From CAZWVA01 sp964636885 (GTDB lineage Bacteria; Desulfobacterota_D; UBA1144; Nemesobacterales; CSP1-2), in the NCBI GenBank assembly GCA_964636885.1, contig CAZWVA010000022.1, positions 1 to 37,162 on the forward strand: a stretch of 37,162 bases of DNA, in the 5' to 3' direction. Shown one piece after another: positions 15,593 to 24,380 of the stretch (positions are counted from its first letter, which is position 1; each line of letters begins with the position of its first letter). A program made the translations under genes and the position numbers. A model generated the notes under the pieces. The model saw only the letters and a program-made list of their open reading frames with translations, made no database searches and was not told the DNA's origin.

Positions 15593-16486
15593 CTACCGAT
15601 TCGCCAAGTCTATGGGCGGCTGTCCGTACCTACCCCTTATGGCATCGCATACGCCGCGTATCCGGGCCCTCGAGGAAAAAGCCGGGGTTCTTCCGGGGCC
15701 GGTAATCCAGTTTTTTAAACTGGCGAGTATAACGTACATAGCACGTAACACGGCGGCTGTCTTACCCCTGTGTTTATCGGCGAGCAGAACGGAGTTCCGG
15801 GCCATTAGATAGGCCACTAACCCGCTTCCTCTCACCGAACCGCCCAGCTCTGTATTTTCAACCACGGCGTTCGTTACAAGGACACTACGATACCCCTTTT
15901 CCATGGCGCTAAGCCCAAGATCATCCTCCTCGCAGAAGGCAAATAGGCGAGGATCCATACACACGCCCTTTTCTATGATCTCCCTCTTTATTGCGATACA
16001 GGGTGAGGGAAAGTATATGCCATAAATACACCTATTTGAATCAACCATCGACATCTCCAGGGGGCGTACCCTAGGTCCCCTTACGGGACTCCACAACCCC
16101 TCCTCAGGCGGGTTCCGAAGAGGGAAAGCAAGACCCACATCCGGCTCCGACACGAGCGCCTCAACCAAAGCCCTTACCGCCCCCATCTTGGCAAAGGCAT
16201 CGTGGGCCGCCGTAATACAGGCAGGGGCACTCGAACGCCTTGCCCAATCGCCGAGAACAGATCCGAGGGCACCTGCAAAACCCAGGTTTTTCTTATTAAA
16301 TACGAAACTCACCCGATCCGTAGACGATAGAGAATCCACAAGAGCCCCTATTAATTCGGGCTTCGAGGCGTTGTCTATAACGATAACGGTAGATGGATAG
16401 TCCTGTTCCAGGAAGCTCTTAACAGCACAAAGGCACTGCCCCGGACGGTTCCAGTGGACGATAAATACGGGGATCGGCTCCTCCAT
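15593..16486 (-). CDS. Glycosyltransferase family 2, rhamnosyltransferase-like
   Basis: This 297-aa protein matches inverting GT2 enzymes of the rhamnosyl/galactofuranosyl-like group. VIDNASKP at residues 36-43 binds the nucleotide, NKKNLGFAGAL at 64-74 is the conserved acceptor-side loop, and CEEDDLGLSAMEKGYR at 185-200 matches the EDxDL..R..G motif. The usual DxD/NDD triad is reduced to AAHDAF (H95-D96), leaving one metal-binding Asp, a modest departure. It begins 10 bp after a methyltransferase and ends 1 bp before the ligase-like gene. The tail after about 235 is basic and may touch the membrane. Confidence 0.88.
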   Translation of the reverse strand: MEEPIPVFIVHWNRPGQCLCAVKSFLEQDYPSTVIVIDNASKPELIGALVDSLSSTDRVSFVFNKKNLGFAGALGSVLGDWARRSSAPACITAAHDAFAKMGAVRALVEALVSEPDVGLAFPLRNPPEEGLWSPVRGPRVRPLEMSMVDSNRCIYGIYFPSPCIAIKREIIEKGVCMDPRLFAFCEEDDLGLSAMEKGYRSVLVTNAVVENTELGGSVRGSGLVAYLMARNSVLLADKHRGKTAAVLRAMYVILASLKNWITGPGRTPAFSSRARIRGVCDAIRGRYGQPPIDLANR

Positions 16487-16495
16487 GCAATCAAC

Positions 16496-17533
16496 CTACA
16501 CCTTTCGAGCTATAAGAACGACTTCTTCTCCAAGCAAGCCGTTTATTACCGTAAGAACCCTGCATCCCATGGCAATCAGACGGGGCACCCATCGGCCCTT
16601 ATAGGTTCTCACATCTCCGTATCTCAGAATCGAGATACTCTCGCGGGCCATCCATTCACCGTTTCGAGATGTAGTCCAAACCATCGGTTCGAGTCCAAAT
16701 CGCTTAGCCATATTAGCCAATGCACTTGGACCGGGTAATACAAGGTGCCTAGGCGGCTCAAGCCCCCGCCAGGCTCCACCGAACCAACGTGATAGGATGC
16801 CATACGGATTAGGCGATATTGAGACAAGGATCCCTCCGGGTCTCAGGGCATCGATCAGTTTCCTTAGGGTTTCAATCGGATGGGAAAGATGCTCAATAAC
16901 ATGGTTCAATGTGATAGCATCAAAGCTATCCGGTTCAAGAGGAGCGGATTCCACAAACCCCTGATGCACTTCGAGCCCAGCCCTACGCACAAGCGAGGCC
17001 GATATTGGATCGGGTTCGATTCCCTTCACCTCCCAACCCAACCTTGACATAAAGAGAAGAAACTCTCCATTACCACATCCGACATCCAGCAACCGTCCTT
17101 TACGTGAGGGAAGGAAACGCACCGTATAACCCACCCAGCGTCTTATCCCTGGAATGAGAGAGGCAACCACAGATATAAGGCGTGCAATCGGATTAGATGG
17201 ATTCAATTCATAACCATACACCCGATGGAGTACACCCAACTTGACCTCAAGCATTAGATTCGCCACAAAGCCTGACCTAGGGGAGAAGGGATCCAAAGGC
17301 TCCCCGTGCGTTAGATAGTCCGAAGGATAGATGACACCAAAGCACTCCGAGGTCGGGTGGAAATCGAGCCAAATCGTCTCACACTTATTACAGGCACGGT
17401 ATGTCCACTCCCCAGGAGCAAACCACACCCCGTCTTTGAGCCCCCTGTACCGAAGTTCACCAAGCCGGCCACAGAAAGGACAGTTAGGAACATTTACTGT
17501 TACGGTTTTATCAACCCCCGACATCGCTTTCAT
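16496..17533 (-). CDS. Class I SAM-dependent methyltransferase with N-terminal zinc ribbon
   Basis: The 345 aa start with a four-cysteine zinc ribbon (C18, C21, C48, C51), followed by the SAM-binding motif LLDVGCGNGEFL at residues 148-159, EPD at 173-175, and NHVIEHL at 210-216. This is the common polysaccharide-cluster type in which motif post-I and VIEH lead into a PNP region (PNPYGILSRWFG at 241-252). It probably methylates a sugar or nucleotide-sugar hydroxyl, but the acceptor is unknown. It lies between an FkbM methyltransferase and a GT2. A second ATG at codon 4 could also be the start. Confidence 0.9.
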   Translation of the reverse strand: MKAMSGVDKTVTVNVPNCPFCGRLGELRYRGLKDGVWFAPGEWTYRACNKCETIWLDFHPTSECFGVIYPSDYLTHGEPLDPFSPRSGFVANLMLEVKLGVLHRVYGYELNPSNPIARLISVVASLIPGIRRWVGYTVRFLPSRKGRLLDVGCGNGEFLLFMSRLGWEVKGIEPDPISASLVRRAGLEVHQGFVESAPLEPDSFDAITLNHVIEHLSHPIETLRKLIDALRPGGILVSISPNPYGILSRWFGGAWRGLEPPRHLVLPGPSALANMAKRFGLEPMVWTTSRNGEWMARESISILRYGDVRTYKGRWVPRLIAMGCRVLTVINGLLGEEVVLIARKV

Positions 17534-17564
17534 AGTTCAAAACGCCTTGTACTATACGCTTTAT

Positions 17565-18389
17565 TTATATATTCCGTACCGCCAGAATATGGGATGTCAG
17601 TTGGAACCGATCCAACCACTCGATTTTATAATTCAACCCATGGAGTAGAGGAATGGCAGGATGATCCTCCACATGGCTGTCGGGATGATGGAGTTCTATG
17701 AGCATAGCCGGGCGGTATCTTTCAATCGTCCTGAGCGCGCCCCGAATGATAGATTCCTCCGCACCCTCGGCATCCATTTTGATAAACCTAACTTGGGAAT
17801 CCGATTCGCTCAGAAAATCATCCAAAGACACAGTTTTAACGGTCACCCTCTCTCCACCCTTCTTAAAGAGCAAAGAGGCCCACGGAGAGCTTGTGAGAGA
17901 AGACGACTCATCAACGGGAACCACGAGTTCCATCCCGTCAATGGATCGATCAAAAACCGCCTTATTAACGGCCCTTATCCTTGAACACAACCCGTTTAGG
18001 CGTATGTTCTCCTCCAGTATACTGAAGTTTCCGGGCAGTGGCTCGAACGCTATAACCTTGCCCTCTCGGCCAGCCAGTTTGGATAGGAGAAGCGTATAGA
18101 ACCCGATATGAGCCCCTATATCGATGACCGTATCACCCTCAGAAACGACACCGGATATGGCGCTTACGACATGTGGTTCCCAAGTCCCGTAGACGAAGCT
18201 CCGGTGTCTTCTCCAATCGATCTTCATCCTGTAGCCCTTTAATACACCGCTACACGGAAGGACGGGAAAACCCTGCACGGGTAGTATGTTAAGGACGGAA
18301 TGAATGACACTGCCGAACCAGGATCCCAATAGGGCCCTTCTATAACGATTTGGGAGAAGGGCTGCTAATTCCGATATAATCCTTTGCAT
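17565..18389 (-). CDS. FkbM family methyltransferase
   Basis: FkbM proteins are SAM-dependent O-methyltransferases found in polyketide and glycan clusters. In these 274 aa, VIDIGAHIGFYTL at residues 88-100 is motif I, FEP at 115-117 binds the ribose, KMDAEGAE at 204-211 is the family's hallmark KxDxEGxE, and IELHH at 231-235 follows. An N-terminal segment of about 80 residues precedes the fold. AGGGG lies about 8 nt before the ATG. The start is inside the upstream GT4 (25-bp overlap). It is one of three FkbM genes here; they differ in sequence, so separate acceptors are likely. Confidence 0.92.
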   Translation of the reverse strand: MQRIISELAALLPNRYRRALLGSWFGSVIHSVLNILPVQGFPVLPCSGVLKGYRMKIDWRRHRSFVYGTWEPHVVSAISGVVSEGDTVIDIGAHIGFYTLLLSKLAGREGKVIAFEPLPGNFSILEENIRLNGLCSRIRAVNKAVFDRSIDGMELVVPVDESSSLTSSPWASLLFKKGGERVTVKTVSLDDFLSESDSQVRFIKMDAEGAEESIIRGALRTIERYRPAMLIELHHPDSHVEDHPAIPLLHGLNYKIEWLDRFQLTSHILAVRNI

Positions 18390-19573
18390 GATAATACCCC
18401 TCTATACAAGGAGAGATGATTCCCGACCATACGTTCTTGCTTAAATAGCTCTAGTGCCCTCTTACGGGCCCTCTCTTGGAGCTCTAAAAGGAGTTCTGGA
18501 TCCTCCAGTATACTCTGCAGACACGCGGCTAAACCCTCCGAATCACCAGGTGGAAACCTTAACCCCGCATCACCAACGACCTCGCTCAATACACCTATAT
18601 CCGAGACGACAACCGATCTCCCTTGGATCATATTCTCAGCCGCTACAAGACCAAAGGTCTCCCCGTTTAAAGAGGGCATGACAACGACGGCCACATCCGC
18701 GAGGGCCTCTTTAAGCCCTTCCTCAGGCAGGTATCCCATAAAGCTCACACGATCCGTGAGGCCTAAAGCGTTTGCCTGCGCCTCTAGTTTTGAGCGTTCC
18801 GGGCCTTCCCCTATGATTTTAAGGTTAAACGTCAACCCCCTAGACCTTAAGAGATTGGCCGCTTGGAGTAGGATGTGGACCCCCTTCGTAGTGACAAGGC
18901 GCCCTATAAAGGCGAAGGTCAAAGGTATCTTGATCCCTTTTTGGACCACACGATCTCTCCTCTCCTTAACGCCGCAGTGGATCGTGACAGTGGCAGGCAG
19001 CCTGAGCTCCCTTGCAAGCCATCCCGTTATGGCGACATTCGCGGATACAAAACCGCAAAGCCAACGGCGAGGAAAGGTGAGGAGCCATAGCTTCAGGCTA
19101 TGCAGTCTTCCACTTGCCGCATTACACCTAAGGCACTCGTAGTGACGACCCGCCATGAAGTGGCCCGGACAGGGCATTTGGGTCGGCCCGTAAAAGAGTA
19201 ACCCGTTTGGACATATAGGCTGAAAGCAGTGGTGCTCAATAACGATCCTTTTCCTTAGGAGTAACCCGAAAACCAAGGGGACAAGGCACGGCCCTGCAAG
19301 GTGCAGGATGTTGGCACCCATTATCAAACGCACCAACCGAATAAGACCGGGCCGACGCACAACAGAAAAAGGCAGACTCCCGTCGTCAAATCCATCGGCA
19401 GGGGTAGGAGTTATAACCGTTATCTCCTCCTTGCCATACACGCCCAGTGAATCCGCAAGGCCACCTGCCAGAAGCATTACAAGGGTCTCCGCTCCACCAA
19501 CATTAGGAGCAAAAGAATGTGTGTAGATAAGAACCTTCAAGAGAACACCATTTCCAATAGTGTTTAGAACCAC
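18365..19573 (-). CDS. Glycosyltransferase family 4 with a cysteine-rich insertion
   Basis: The 402 aa form a GT4: KVLIYTHSFAPNVGGAE at residues 13-29 is the N-terminal loop, AFIGRLVTTKGVHILLQA at 221-238 the donor-phosphate region, and E305/E313 the EX7E pair. After EHHCF at 113-117 comes a segment with C116, C121, C135, C147 and C150, a pattern (H-C..CP.G....C...C..C) known in some GT4 proteins that may bind metal. The listed start is GTG at 19573. A TTG at 19540 giving MKVLIYTHSF matches the family start better, but neither has a strong Shine-Dalgarno site. It overlaps the following FkbM gene by 25 bp. Confidence 0.9.
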   Translation of the reverse strand: MVLNTIGNGVLLKVLIYTHSFAPNVGGAETLVMLLAGGLADSLGVYGKEEITVITPTPADGFDDGSLPFSVVRRPGLIRLVRLIMGANILHLAGPCLVPLVFGLLLRKRIVIEHHCFQPICPNGLLFYGPTQMPCPGHFMAGRHYECLRCNAASGRLHSLKLWLLTFPRRWLCGFVSANVAITGWLARELRLPATVTIHCGVKERRDRVVQKGIKIPLTFAFIGRLVTTKGVHILLQAANLLRSRGLTFNLKIIGEGPERSKLEAQANALGLTDRVSFMGYLPEEGLKEALADVAVVVMPSLNGETFGLVAAENMIQGRSVVVSDIGVLSEVVGDAGLRFPPGDSEGLAACLQSILEDPELLLELQERARKRALELFKQERMVGNHLSLYRGVLSCKGLYRN

Positions 19574-19576
19574 GAT

Positions 19577-20239
19577 TCACGGTAAGAGTTTTCGAATCCC
19601 ACGATATATAGGAGAGAGCACGGGTAAAAGCACAGGAGGGGCAAAGAGCTTTACCAATCCTATCCAGTTATTACCCAACGGATTTACCCAGGCCCCTTGC
19701 CACTCTTTACATCTTCTCATAAACTCCTCCATCGTACCCTCCGGAACCGATCCCTTAATACCGATACCAACGACGGTGTGGGGAAAATCGATTTCCCCGG
19801 CAAAGGCAACAAACGACGAATCAAAGGGCCTAAGGAGACTCCTAAATGCCTCAGGGGTAAAACGCCAGTAGTCGTAGGGATAATCGTGTATAGGGAAATT
19901 CATAACCGAGCTCATTACAACGATACCATCCGGTTTAAGAACCCTATTAATCTCTTCAATCGCCCTCCTAGGAAACTCCACATGTTCAACCGTGTCAAGG
20001 ATAAGGACGGTACCAACCGATTGAGGAGGAAGGTCTATTTGGTGAAGGTCAAGGATCACATCCACACCGGGTCCCTCACGTATGTCAGCCCCAACATACT
20101 GCTTGCCAGGGAAAAAGGGTCTGAGATCCGCAAATCCCTCCTGTCCGGGCACCTGAAGAGAACCAAATTCGTAAATGGGCTCAAGGATGGGTAAGGTTTC
20201 AGCGCATATTTTTACAAACTGTCTGACCAATTCACGCAT
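19577..20239 (-). CDS. Class I SAM-dependent methyltransferase (small)
   Basis: The 220 aa show YEFGSLQV at residues 23-30 (a degenerate motif I), YVGADIREGPGVD at 48-60 with the ribose-binding acid, DTVEHVE at 82-88, and HDYPYDYWRFTPE at 118-130, a strongly conserved signature of a methyltransferase subgroup from glycan loci. The motif-I departure from GxGxG is normal in this subgroup. Its start overlaps the previous GT4 by 8 bp, and the next GT4 starts 3 bp after it. Likely role: O-methylation of a sugar in the glycan; acceptor unknown. Confidence 0.85.
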   Translation of the reverse strand: MRELVRQFVKICAETLPILEPIYEFGSLQVPGQEGFADLRPFFPGKQYVGADIREGPGVDVILDLHQIDLPPQSVGTVLILDTVEHVEFPRRAIEEINRVLKPDGIVVMSSVMNFPIHDYPYDYWRFTPEAFRSLLRPFDSSFVAFAGEIDFPHTVVGIGIKGSVPEGTMEEFMRRCKEWQGAWVNPLGNNWIGLVKLFAPPVLLPVLSPIYRGIRKLLP

Positions 20240-21395
20240 AACGATTCACACCCCACCTAACGTATTTTCTCAATCCGCTCCTGTGGTCTTTAGCCCAATC
20301 GCTGTATATGGCCTCAAGTTTCTTGACGCTCACCTCCCAAGTGAGGGAGCGAACCCGCTTCCAGCCTCCTAGAGCGATCCTCTGACGCATACTATCATCC
20401 CTAAGTAGTATTGAGACGGATCGCTCCATCGCATCGATGTCCTCGAAACCGCATATCAAAGCCTCCTTTCCGTCGAGGAGAGAGGCTCCAAAACCGGTTG
20501 GCGTGGTTACCACCGCACAACCGCAGGCCATGGCCTCGGCAAGGGCGATACCAAACCCCTCGTAATTCGAGGGGAAGAAGAAGACCTTTGCCCTCGCCAA
20601 TCCCCTTGCCATATCCGAGGTCGGGAGCTTCGGATAAACCGTCACCCTGGAATGTAACTCGTAGGGAAAACCCGCAAGCACGTTATCCCCTAACCCCCAA
20701 CCCCACCAAGTCCCGTAGATATCGAGGTGAAGACTCGGGTTTTGGATTAAGAGTTTCGTCATTACCCTAACTACCTTATCAACCCCCTTACGCGGTATCC
20801 AAGTGCCTGAGAAGGCAACGCGCTCCTCCCTATTTGGCGAAAAGGGCACTGATAGGTATTCCTCGTCCAATCCGGGTTCAACCACGGCTGTCCTTTCCTC
20901 CGGGTAGAGACCAAGGGCCAAGGCGTAACGCCTGTCGCTCTCGCTTAGAGCCACAAAGGCATCGGCGTATTCAAATGCCATTCGGAAAAAACGCATGTGC
21001 GTCTGCCTAAAGAACCAGTTGCGGAAACGACCGTCTTTGGTATAGGAAAGGCGCTCGATCTCCAGGAGTTCAAACTCGTTTGTGTGGGCCACTACCAAGG
21101 GACGGCTAGGGAATTTAGACAGCCACCACGTGGGCAACCAGAAACCTCCACCATAGAATTCAATGACATCATAACTCCCCGATCCGAGTTTCCTCCTCAA
21201 AGAGAGCCAACTTCCCAGGGCCTGACGAAACTGTACCGCCCTTCTAATAAGCCCATGCAACGTCTCGTAATCCTCCGGGGAGCACACATGAACCGTATGA
21301 CCAAGATCACGCATGCCCCTAGAGAACATAAGCACGGCCTTACCCGAGCCGAGTGTGGGGTCGAGTATGCAGTTGGTGTAGGAAAGTATATTCAC
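20232..21395 (-). CDS. Glycosyltransferase family 4
   Basis: The 387-aa GT-B protein has a short N-terminal loop (DPTLGSGKAVLMF at residues 12-24), FSGTWIPRKGVDKVVRVM at 195-212 as donor-phosphate region, and the EX7E motif YEGFGIALAEAMACG (E279/E287). It begins with GTG (21393-21395) behind AGGGGAT, which overlaps the upstream FkbM stop in a GTGA junction. It should transfer one sugar in the cytosol with retention. Its neighbours are a small methyltransferase and an FkbM gene, so transfer and methylation may alternate. Confidence 0.93.
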   Translation of the reverse strand: MNILSYTNCILDPTLGSGKAVLMFSRGMRDLGHTVHVCSPEDYETLHGLIRRAVQFRQALGSWLSLRRKLGSGSYDVIEFYGGGFWLPTWWLSKFPSRPLVVAHTNEFELLEIERLSYTKDGRFRNWFFRQTHMRFFRMAFEYADAFVALSESDRRYALALGLYPEERTAVVEPGLDEEYLSVPFSPNREERVAFSGTWIPRKGVDKVVRVMTKLLIQNPSLHLDIYGTWWGWGLGDNVLAGFPYELHSRVTVYPKLPTSDMARGLARAKVFFFPSNYEGFGIALAEAMACGCAVVTTPTGFGASLLDGKEALICGFEDIDAMERSVSILLRDDSMRQRIALGGWKRVRSLTWEVSVKKLEAIYSDWAKDHRSGLRKYVRWGVNRYA

Positions 21396-22336
21396 AGTGA
21401 TCCCCTAATTCCAAACAGGTATAAATCCTGAATCCTCCCGCCCTCTACGAGTCCTTTTACCAGGGTTGTGTCTAAGGGAATGAACTCCTCTCTTTGGGAG
21501 ACCCTATTCCAGTAGCGTCTTAAAGGACCCTGCAAACACCGCGGTTTGGTGATAAACCACCGGGCGGGAAACCAGGACCGAATGGATCTCAATAAATCAG
21601 AGAACTCGGGCCAGGGCCTCGAGAACCTGTATAGGTGAACCTCCACACAGAGAGCGAATACCTTTTGTGAGTTCACAGGAGATGGAGGAATCCTCAGTGC
21701 AACGGACTCGAACCCTTCAATGTCGACCTTTATAATCACACGATCCTCAACAGTAAACCTCTCCAACAGGCTATCCAAAGAGTACCCTCGGACTAGAACC
21801 GTACCGGTCCCTTTCTCAGCACCTCCTAGTCCACCCGATTCCCCAAAGCGCTCTTGGGGAAGAGAAAACTCAAACACACCATCGCAGTCGGATAGCACGG
21901 CATTAACGATCTCGATATTCATAAAGCCGTTAATACGACGGACGGCTTTTAGGTAACTGAGACACTCCTTTAAAGGCTCGACTGCCACGATCTTTAACTC
22001 GGAGTTTAACCTAGCCATAAGGCATGAGAAGTATCCCATGTTGGCCCCACAGTCCAAAAAACCCGTTGCCTTTGGGGCTAGATCGGATAGGATGGCCTGC
22101 AAGGCGTATTCCCTTCCATTAACCACATCACGCCAGCATGATGCCACACCTGGTATGACAATAACGGAATAACCCACCGTGTAAACAACGGTGGTATTGT
22201 TGAAGCAAAAGAGCTTGAACAACCAATTGGTCACCGATAGACTACGGATCGGCATATAACGGGAAACGAACCTTCCGGCCACTAATAGGATAAACCCTTT
22301 TATTCGACCTAACCTTCTCTTTCTCAATCTCTCCAA
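21392..22336 (-). CDS. FkbM family methyltransferase
   Basis: The 314 aa carry the FkbM signatures FLDCGANMGYFS at residues 93-104 (motif I), VEPLKE at 119-124, IKVDIEGFE at 202-210 (KxDxEGxE) and VEVHLY at 231-236. A basic N-terminal segment with a hydrophobic patch (14-25) precedes the fold. The start is uncertain: TTG at 22336 lies directly after a GGGGG run, while TTG at 22327 has better spacing from it. It overlaps the upstream FkbM gene by 13 bp and the following GT4 by 4 bp. Sequence differs widely from the adjacent FkbM, so this is not a recent duplication. Confidence 0.9.
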   Translation of the reverse strand: MERLRKRRLGRIKGFILLVAGRFVSRYMPIRSLSVTNWLFKLFCFNNTTVVYTVGYSVIVIPGVASCWRDVVNGREYALQAILSDLAPKATGFLDCGANMGYFSCLMARLNSELKIVAVEPLKECLSYLKAVRRINGFMNIEIVNAVLSDCDGVFEFSLPQERFGESGGLGGAEKGTGTVLVRGYSLDSLLERFTVEDRVIIKVDIEGFESVALRIPPSPVNSQKVFALCVEVHLYRFSRPWPEFSDLLRSIRSWFPARWFITKPRCLQGPLRRYWNRVSQREEFIPLDTTLVKGLVEGGRIQDLYLFGIRGSL

Positions 22337-23229
22337 CCCCCTAGGAGGTTAGAGGACCTATGGATGGCGAGTATGTCTGTTATATGGTCTGTGGGGAATC
22401 CGTCTAACTCGGCAACCGTTATCGGACACCCGTGAATATACAAGTTGAACGCCTTCCTTTTATCGGCGATACCAGACTCAAAGTCCTTCTCCCTAACGTA
22501 AAAGAGATAGAAACCGGCTTCCCTTAGTAGTGTAAAGCACTCTTCCACGGAGAACCCCGCGCGAGAGAGGTTCTCAGTCGATACCTCGATGTAGGCCGCA
22601 TCTACTATACCGCTTGTTAAACCGTTCATCGCACCTCTAAGCACCCTCGCTTCCCATCCTTCAACGTCCACCTTCAAGAGGTTGATCTTTTTTATTGAGC
22701 GGTCGTATATGTAGTCATCGAGAATGAGGTTTTCTACCTCCTGGGTTCCTTTTTCGGAGATAAAAGAAGCCCCAAAGTTGTCAGGAGATATGTTCAACTT
22801 AGAAACCCCAGGGCAATCGGCTACACAACAATAATTAATCCAAATGGTCTGACCTGGGTAAAGCTTCGCCGAAAGAAAGAGAAGATCGCATATACCCTTG
22901 TTGGCCTCAAAGAGATGGTATTCAACGTCCCTTCGACCGAGACATTCGATTAAACCAAAGCTACAAAAGCCAAAATTCGCCCCAACATCGAAAAACACCC
23001 CACCATCTAATAGAAACGGTTTTGCAATAGAGAAGAACTCAAGATCAAAACCCCCTATTAAAAAATAATTTCTAGCGAACGGATCCCGAATATCCGCAAA
23101 CAGCCTTGCAGAACCGTTGAACGTGACCAACTGGATTCGTGATTCTGGTGAAAGGAAGAGGAGGAACCTTACCACCTTGTGTCGTCTAAGAAAACGGGGA
23201 AGGGAATGGACTATCTTATGTATATCCAT
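22324..23229 (-). CDS. FkbM family methyltransferase
   Basis: The 301 aa contain FFDVGANFGFCSF at residues 79-91 (motif I), FEAN at 107-110 where most members have FEP, LLKVDVEGWE at 184-193 (KxDxEGxE) and YIEVS at 213-217. The N-terminal 70 residues are typical of FkbM proteins from glycan loci. It follows the class I methyltransferase at 23237 by 7 bp and overlaps the next FkbM by 13 bp, giving three successive methyltransferase genes. The acceptor is unknown, probably a sugar hydroxyl. Confidence 0.91.
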   Translation of the reverse strand: MDIHKIVHSLPRFLRRHKVVRFLLFLSPESRIQLVTFNGSARLFADIRDPFARNYFLIGGFDLEFFSIAKPFLLDGGVFFDVGANFGFCSFGLIECLGRRDVEYHLFEANKGICDLLFLSAKLYPGQTIWINYCCVADCPGVSKLNISPDNFGASFISEKGTQEVENLILDDYIYDRSIKKINLLKVDVEGWEARVLRGAMNGLTSGIVDAAYIEVSTENLSRAGFSVEECFTLLREAGFYLFYVREKDFESGIADKRKAFNLYIHGCPITVAELDGFPTDHITDILAIHRSSNLLGGWRD

Positions 23230-23236
23230 ATATACA

Positions 23237-24349
23237 CTATTTCTTTGCGACTATAAGAGCGTGATCGCTCGATAGCTCTCCTATATCTATCATCGTCTTC
23301 TCTATGTTTATGAGGAGATCCATTAGCGCCCTGTCCCTCTTCGAGCCGCTATCGAAATTCTTAAAGAACTTCTGGTCGAGGGCGTATAAGAGGATACTCC
23401 CGTTAAAGTACCTTATATCTATATCTTTAAACGTATCCTTTAGAACCGGGATCACCTTGTCGGAGCTTATACTCTCTGAGGGATCGGTTAGCTCGATTAA
23501 CCTTGAAGGCTCATCCCAGAGCTTGCCAAATTGAAAGCCTCTCTTTTTCCTTACAGGTATCGCCCTTCTTATCCTTCCAAACAGACAGAGAAGCCAGTTC
23601 ATGTATCTTGGCCAATGGGGTCTGGGATTAAGGGAATCCGAATCCTGTATTCCACCCGGTTGAAAGGTAAGTAGTCTGTAAAGCTCAAATAATGCCCTTC
23701 TCCAGAGTGGATACCTGAAAAAGACGGGCACATACGTCTCCTCAGTAACCCTGAATTCCGGTGGTATCAGATGGATCACCGAGTTTATTATCTCCCTCTG
23801 GCGAAAGGACAACCTCATGTGTTTGGGGCCAATGTACTCACTCGATACCAGGAACCCACCCGGTTTTAGTGCCTTATGTATCTCTGAGGCCAGATGCTCG
23901 ATGTTTGAGATATGATGGAGGGCCGAGTTTGCCCAGATTAAATCATATCTTTCCGGTTCAAGCTCAAGCGTGTTTAGGTCGGCTACCCTGTAGTCGATAT
24001 TCCGATATCCGGCCTCTCTCGCCCTTTCCCTCGCGCTCTCGATGGCCCCGGGGCTAATATCGATGCCCGTACAGTGAAGGAAGACCCCGAGAGCGGCCAA
24101 CCTCCTCTCAACGTGGCCAAAGCCACAACAGAGACTCAAGCACTCCGGTACGGGAACCCTGTTCCTCAAATACGTCTCAATGACCCACCGTTCACACCAG
24201 TCCGATTCGGTTTTCTCAACCCTGCCCGTGATGCACGAAAAGAGATAATCGCGCACCGGGGGGAAGAAATAGAAGCAATTCGGCGAATCCGGATCTGGGG
24301 GTGCCACACCCCAGTGATGAGCGACCCTGGCTACGTCCCTTTGGTCCAT
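23237..24349 (-). CDS. Class I SAM-dependent methyltransferase with long C-terminal region
   Basis: The 370 aa have motif I as LSLCCGFGHVERRLA at residues 71-85, GIDISPGAI at 95-103 with the ribose-binding Asp, and WANSALHHISN at 139-149, followed by LKPGGFLV at 161-168. About 170 residues follow the core fold and may hold the acceptor site; they are rich in Pro/Trp around 240-265. AAGGGAG lies 6 nt before the ATG, a good ribosome-binding site. The gene is followed by two FkbM methyltransferases and preceded, 31 bp away, by a GT2. Confidence 0.87.
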   Translation of the reverse strand: MDQRDVARVAHHWGVAPPDPDSPNCFYFFPPVRDYLFSCITGRVEKTESDWCERWVIETYLRNRVPVPECLSLCCGFGHVERRLAALGVFLHCTGIDISPGAIESARERAREAGYRNIDYRVADLNTLELEPERYDLIWANSALHHISNIEHLASEIHKALKPGGFLVSSEYIGPKHMRLSFRQREIINSVIHLIPPEFRVTEETYVPVFFRYPLWRRALFELYRLLTFQPGGIQDSDSLNPRPHWPRYMNWLLCLFGRIRRAIPVRKKRGFQFGKLWDEPSRLIELTDPSESISSDKVIPVLKDTFKDIDIRYFNGSILLYALDQKFFKNFDSGSKRDRALMDLLINIEKTMIDIGELSSDHALIVAKK

Positions 24350-24380
24350 GTTAGGCTCCCTTTTCTCCTAAAAGGTTTTC

